Origin: Eubacteriales bacterium
GTDB lineage: Bacteria; Bacillota; Clostridia; Oscillospirales; Oscillospiraceae
Direction of reading: 5' to 3'
Length of the DNA stretch: 64,000 nucleotides
Assembly: GCA_030531505.1 (NCBI GenBank)
Contig: JAUNNH010000007.1
Location: forward strand, 1 to 64,000
Shown here: piece by piece, positions 61,805-64,000 of the stretch
Position numbering within the stretch: position 1 is the stretch's first letter
How the letters are laid out: the number at the start of each line of letters is the position of its first letter
The notes under the pieces: generated by a model
Seen by the model: only the letters and a program-made list of their open reading frames with translations
The model's database searches: none
What the model was told of the DNA's origin: nothing
Program-made: the position numbers and the translations under genes

Positions 61805-62683
61805 ATGATAGTCAGGAAGAATCAAACCAACCGCCTTGCGGACGCGCTGATCGCCGTTGCGATCGCGGCGCTGATGCTCGGCGTCGGCCTGCAGATCTGG
61901 CTGGGCGTGCGGCAGTACAAAGAGAGTTGTGAGGCCGCGGGCGCGGCGCTCTCCGCGATCCGGCAGACGGCCGGGATCCAGGCGGAGAAGGAGCGCGGCC
62001 GGGTCATCGCGATCGCGGCGGATGCGCAGGAGCGGGCGGAGGCGCGGCTCCGGCGCTCCGCAGAAAAGAAGGGGAGCATCCAGCGCGACAAACATCTGGA
62101 GCTGCTGATGCTGGTCAACCCCTGGAATGAGCTGCCGGAGGGCTACGTGCCGGAGCTGGCGCCCGTGAGCCACTGGAACCAGATGGTCAGCGGTTATGAG
62201 GCGGATGTGCGCTGCGCCGAAGAGATCACGCAGATGCTTAACGACTGCATGCTCGGCGGCGGGATGCCCACCGTCTGCTCCGCTTATCGAACGCAGGAAT
62301 ATCAGCAGATGCTCTTCGACAACAAGATCAAGCGTCTGATCGAGGATGAGGGCGTGAATCCGGAGGAGGCGCCCGCTCTGGCCGCCACCACGGTGGCCCT
62401 GCCCGGCACCAGCGAGCACCAGCTCGGCCTGGCTCTCGACATCATCGATGACAACTACCCCTATCTGAACGAGGCTCAGGAATGGACCCCGACGCAGATT
62501 TGGCTGATGGAGCACTCCTGGGAGTATGGCTTCATCCTGCGTTACCCGAACGGGACCAGCGATATCACCGGTATCATCTATGAACCATGGCATTATCGCT
62601 ATGTCGGGCAGGCACACGCCCGCGCGATCCACGAGCTGGGCGTGACGCTGGAGGAATACTTGGCGATGCGCCGCGGCCGGTAA
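61805..62683 (+). CDS. VanY-like D-alanyl-D-alanine carboxypeptidase, membrane-anchored
   Basis: 292 residues, M15B family. N-terminal anchor (ALIAVAIAALMLGVGLQIWL), a helical linker, then the zinc peptidase: SAYRTQEYQQMLF (substrate Arg), GTSEHQLGLALDIID (zinc His and Asp), and YEPWHYRYVG (zinc His and catalytic Glu). Trims the last D-Ala of peptidoglycan stems outside the cell. 21 nt after mntP. A paralogue follows at 62792. Confidence 0.93.
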   Translation: MIVRKNQTNRLADALIAVAIAALMLGVGLQIWLGVRQYKESCEAAGAALSAIRQTAGIQAEKERGRVIAIAADAQERAEARLRRSAEKKGSIQRDKHLELLMLVNPWNELPEGYVPELAPVSHWNQMVSGYEADVRCAEEITQMLNDCMLGGGMPTVCSAYRTQEYQQMLFDNKIKRLIEDEGVNPEEAPALAATTVALPGTSEHQLGLALDIIDDNYPYLNEAQEWTPTQIWLMEHSWEYGFILRYPNGTSDITGIIYEPWHYRYVGQAHARAIHELGVTLEEYLAMRRGR

Positions 62684-62791
62684 GTTTAGGAAGATTTCTT
62701 AAAAATTGTGAAAACAGCCGCGTCTCTCTGTCAATCGACGGGAAACTGTGATATGATGAGGCTGTAAAGCTCCTGGAGAGGGGGAAAAACA

Positions 62792-63451
62792 ATGAGTCCA
62801 AGAACGCACGTCAAGGCACCGGCTCGGAAACGGGTCCATCCGATTGTCATCGTGCTGATCGTTTTGCTGCTCCTGGTCGTCGCCGCCCTGGTGGCCCTGC
62901 GTCTGCTCGGCTGGAGCGGGCAACGTGTAGAAGGAACGCTGACCGCGCTGGTGAACCCCTGGAACCCCGTGGATATGGCGGGTTATCGCCCGACCCTGAC
63001 GGAGGTGGAGGGCAGGCAGGTGGATCAGAGCTGCGCGCAGCCGCTTGCGAATCTGCTAAGCGCCTGCCGCTCAGCTGGCCATTCCCCGATCCTGAGCGCG
63101 GGCTATATCAGCCGCGACGAGCTGGAGGCCGGGGCTGCGGCCGACGAGGGGGCGGAGGCTGGCTTCTCCGAGCATGAGATCGGCCTGGCGGTCGATATTC
63201 TGGATGCGGACAGCAGCGATCCCGCGAGCAGCGCTGTGGCCGCCTGGCTGCGGGACAACGCCTGGGAATACGGCTTTATCCAGCGTTACCCGGAAGGGAG
63301 CGAGGAGAGCACGGGCATGGCGTACCTCCCCTGGCACTATCGCTATGTGGGGGAATCCGCCGCGTCGCAGATCCAGCAGCTTGGCATCACGCTGGAGGAC
63401 TATGTCAATATGTTCTTCAACGATTCGGCCGCCGTGGTGTTTGAACGATAG
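62792..63451 (+). CDS. VanY-like carboxypeptidase paralogue, shortened
   Basis: 219 residues. N-terminal anchor (IVIVLIVLLLLVVAALVAL), LVNPWNPVDMAGY matching the LVNPWNELPEGY of the paralogue, the zinc motif FSEHEIGLAVDILD and LPWHYRYVG. The YRT segment carrying the substrate-binding Arg is replaced by SAGYISRDELEAG, the loop between motifs is shorter, and Leu replaces the Glu of EPWHYR. Activity is doubtful; it could bind rather than cut. A TATGAT (62752-62757) upstream is a weak promoter candidate, and GGAGAGGGGG precedes the start. Confidence 0.82.
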   Translation: MSPRTHVKAPARKRVHPIVIVLIVLLLLVVAALVALRLLGWSGQRVEGTLTALVNPWNPVDMAGYRPTLTEVEGRQVDQSCAQPLANLLSACRSAGHSPILSAGYISRDELEAGAAADEGAEAGFSEHEIGLAVDILDADSSDPASSAVAAWLRDNAWEYGFIQRYPEGSEESTGMAYLPWHYRYVGESAASQIQQLGITLEDYVNMFFNDSAAVVFER

Positions 63452-63471
63452 TTTTGTGTTATATGAGTCAG

Positions 63472-63511
63472 AGCAGAACGCCGGACCTTTCGGTCCGGCG
63501 TTCTGCTTTTT
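63472..63511. terminator. Bidirectional terminator
   Basis: 16-bp perfect stem (63472-63487 with 63492-63507), loop TTTC, then TTTT, between the converging VanY-like and NUDIX genes. Confidence 0.93.
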
Positions 63512-63517
63512 GTACCG

Positions 63518-64000
63518 TTATGGGAAGAAGGGCAGCTTCTCGTTGAGCTTTTTGTAGATCCGCTCGACGAACCAGGGCTCGGTGGACGCCTCCGGCGCCT
63601 CCTCGAGCGGGAACCAGCGCACCCCACTGTTCTCCGCCTCGCAGACGCGCAGCGTATCGCGCTCGTCCGCTTCGATCAGATAGGTCACGTTCAGATGCAG
63701 ATGGCTGGAGACATAGGCGCCGCGCTTTTCGTGTCCGTCGACGGTGAGCGATTCCAGCGAATAGATCGCCGTGCTCACGGGACGCAGATGCTCCACGCCG
63801 GTCTCCTCCCGCACCTCGCGCAGCGCCACAGCGAGCAGATCCGTCTCCCCGTCGGCGTGCCCGCCGGTCCAGGACCAGGAGCCGTAGAGCTTGTGATAGA
63901 CCATGAGCACCTTGTCACGCGCGGGATTGACCACCCAGGCAGAGGCTGTCATATGCGCGAGCGTATTGCTGCGCAGAAAGGCGTCAGGGTTGTGGTCGAG
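63518..64000 (-). CDS. NUDIX hydrolase (5' end outside the window)
   Basis: The frame is open to the window edge. The NUDIX box is GHADGETDLLAVALREVREETGV, with the REVREETG metal-binding glutamates. An ATG at 63952 exists, but the 16 codons before it (LDHNPDAFLRSNTLAH) are in frame and fit the N-terminus of this subfamily, so the true start is probably beyond 64000. The substrate (nucleotide diphosphate derivative) is unknown. Confidence 0.88.
   Translation of the reverse strand, partial: LDHNPDAFLRSNTLAHMTASAWVVNPARDKVLMVYHKLYGSWSWTGGHADGETDLLAVALREVREETGVEHLRPVSTAIYSLESLTVDGHEKRGAYVSSHLHLNVTYLIEADERDTLRVCEAENSGVRWFPLEEAPEASTEPWFVERIYKKLNEKLPFFP

Overview
The window looks like a chromosomal segment of an anaerobic, gut-type Firmicute, most likely in the class Clostridia near the Oscillospiraceae. 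The pointers are Gram-positive ribosome binding sites (AGGAGG), GC-rich housekeeping genes, Clostridia-type families (DUF2325/DUF3793/flavodoxin, COG2426, short TagG/TagH-type exporters) and sugar ABC uptake genes with no dedicated ATPase. Most promoters in the GC-rich parts fit TTGNNN-17-TATANT closely. This assignment is inference from gene content; there is no rRNA or tRNA in the window.

Layout, left flank (1-25.75 kb, GC-rich, intact genes): the end of a solute-binding protein followed by sucrose hydrolase and fructokinase; a CotH-type secreted protein; a zinc-ribbon membrane protein; sbcDC; a DUF2325-DUF3793-flavodoxin trio; an arabinose-oligosaccharide operon on the minus strand (binding protein, two permeases, GH51) facing a LacI-type regulator across a shared operator region; an Fe-S aldo/keto reductase and an RluA-type pseudouridine synthase; moaA-mogA-moaE; then an SDR, a small membrane protein, an esterase, a TfoX-N protein and an RlmCD-type methyltransferase.

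Middle (about 25.8-51.8 kb, visibly more AT-rich): a cell-surface polysaccharide island. It carries rmlABCD (dTDP-L-rhamnose), fdtA/fdtB (3-amino-3,6-dideoxyhexose), several GT2 glycosyltransferases, a CDP-glycerol-transferase-like protein, a TarI/IspD-like cytidylyltransferase with an epimerase, an acyltransferase, an ABC-2 exporter pair, a GtrII glucosyltransferase broken at an 11-C tract, and a WbaP-type initiating transferase on the minus strand. The island is littered with gene fragments (GT2, glf, an FdtC-like/thiolase chimera, araD, a permease 5' copy, a DapA/NanA fragment), so it has been repeatedly rearranged. Its first gene is a serine-recombinase homologue that has lost its catalytic residues but kept a helix-turn-helix, and it sits behind a hairpin plus intrinsic terminator. 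The island is bounded by the rlmCD gene on the left and a decayed rlmCD fragment on the right. A near-identical 21-bp direct repeat and a cluster of chained hairpins occur at each edge.

Right flank (51.8-64 kb, GC-rich): a second RluA-type synthase behind six consecutive hairpins, plsY, an M20 dipeptidase, an OmpR-type response regulator, a minus-strand radical SAM/CobW-type GTPase pair, then the histidine kinase (with a 17-codon coupled leader ORF) and an HtrA-type protease, mntP, two VanY-like carboxypeptidase paralogues and a NUDIX hydrolase running off the end. The regulator, kinase and protease probably form an envelope-stress circuit split by the radical SAM/GTPase pair.
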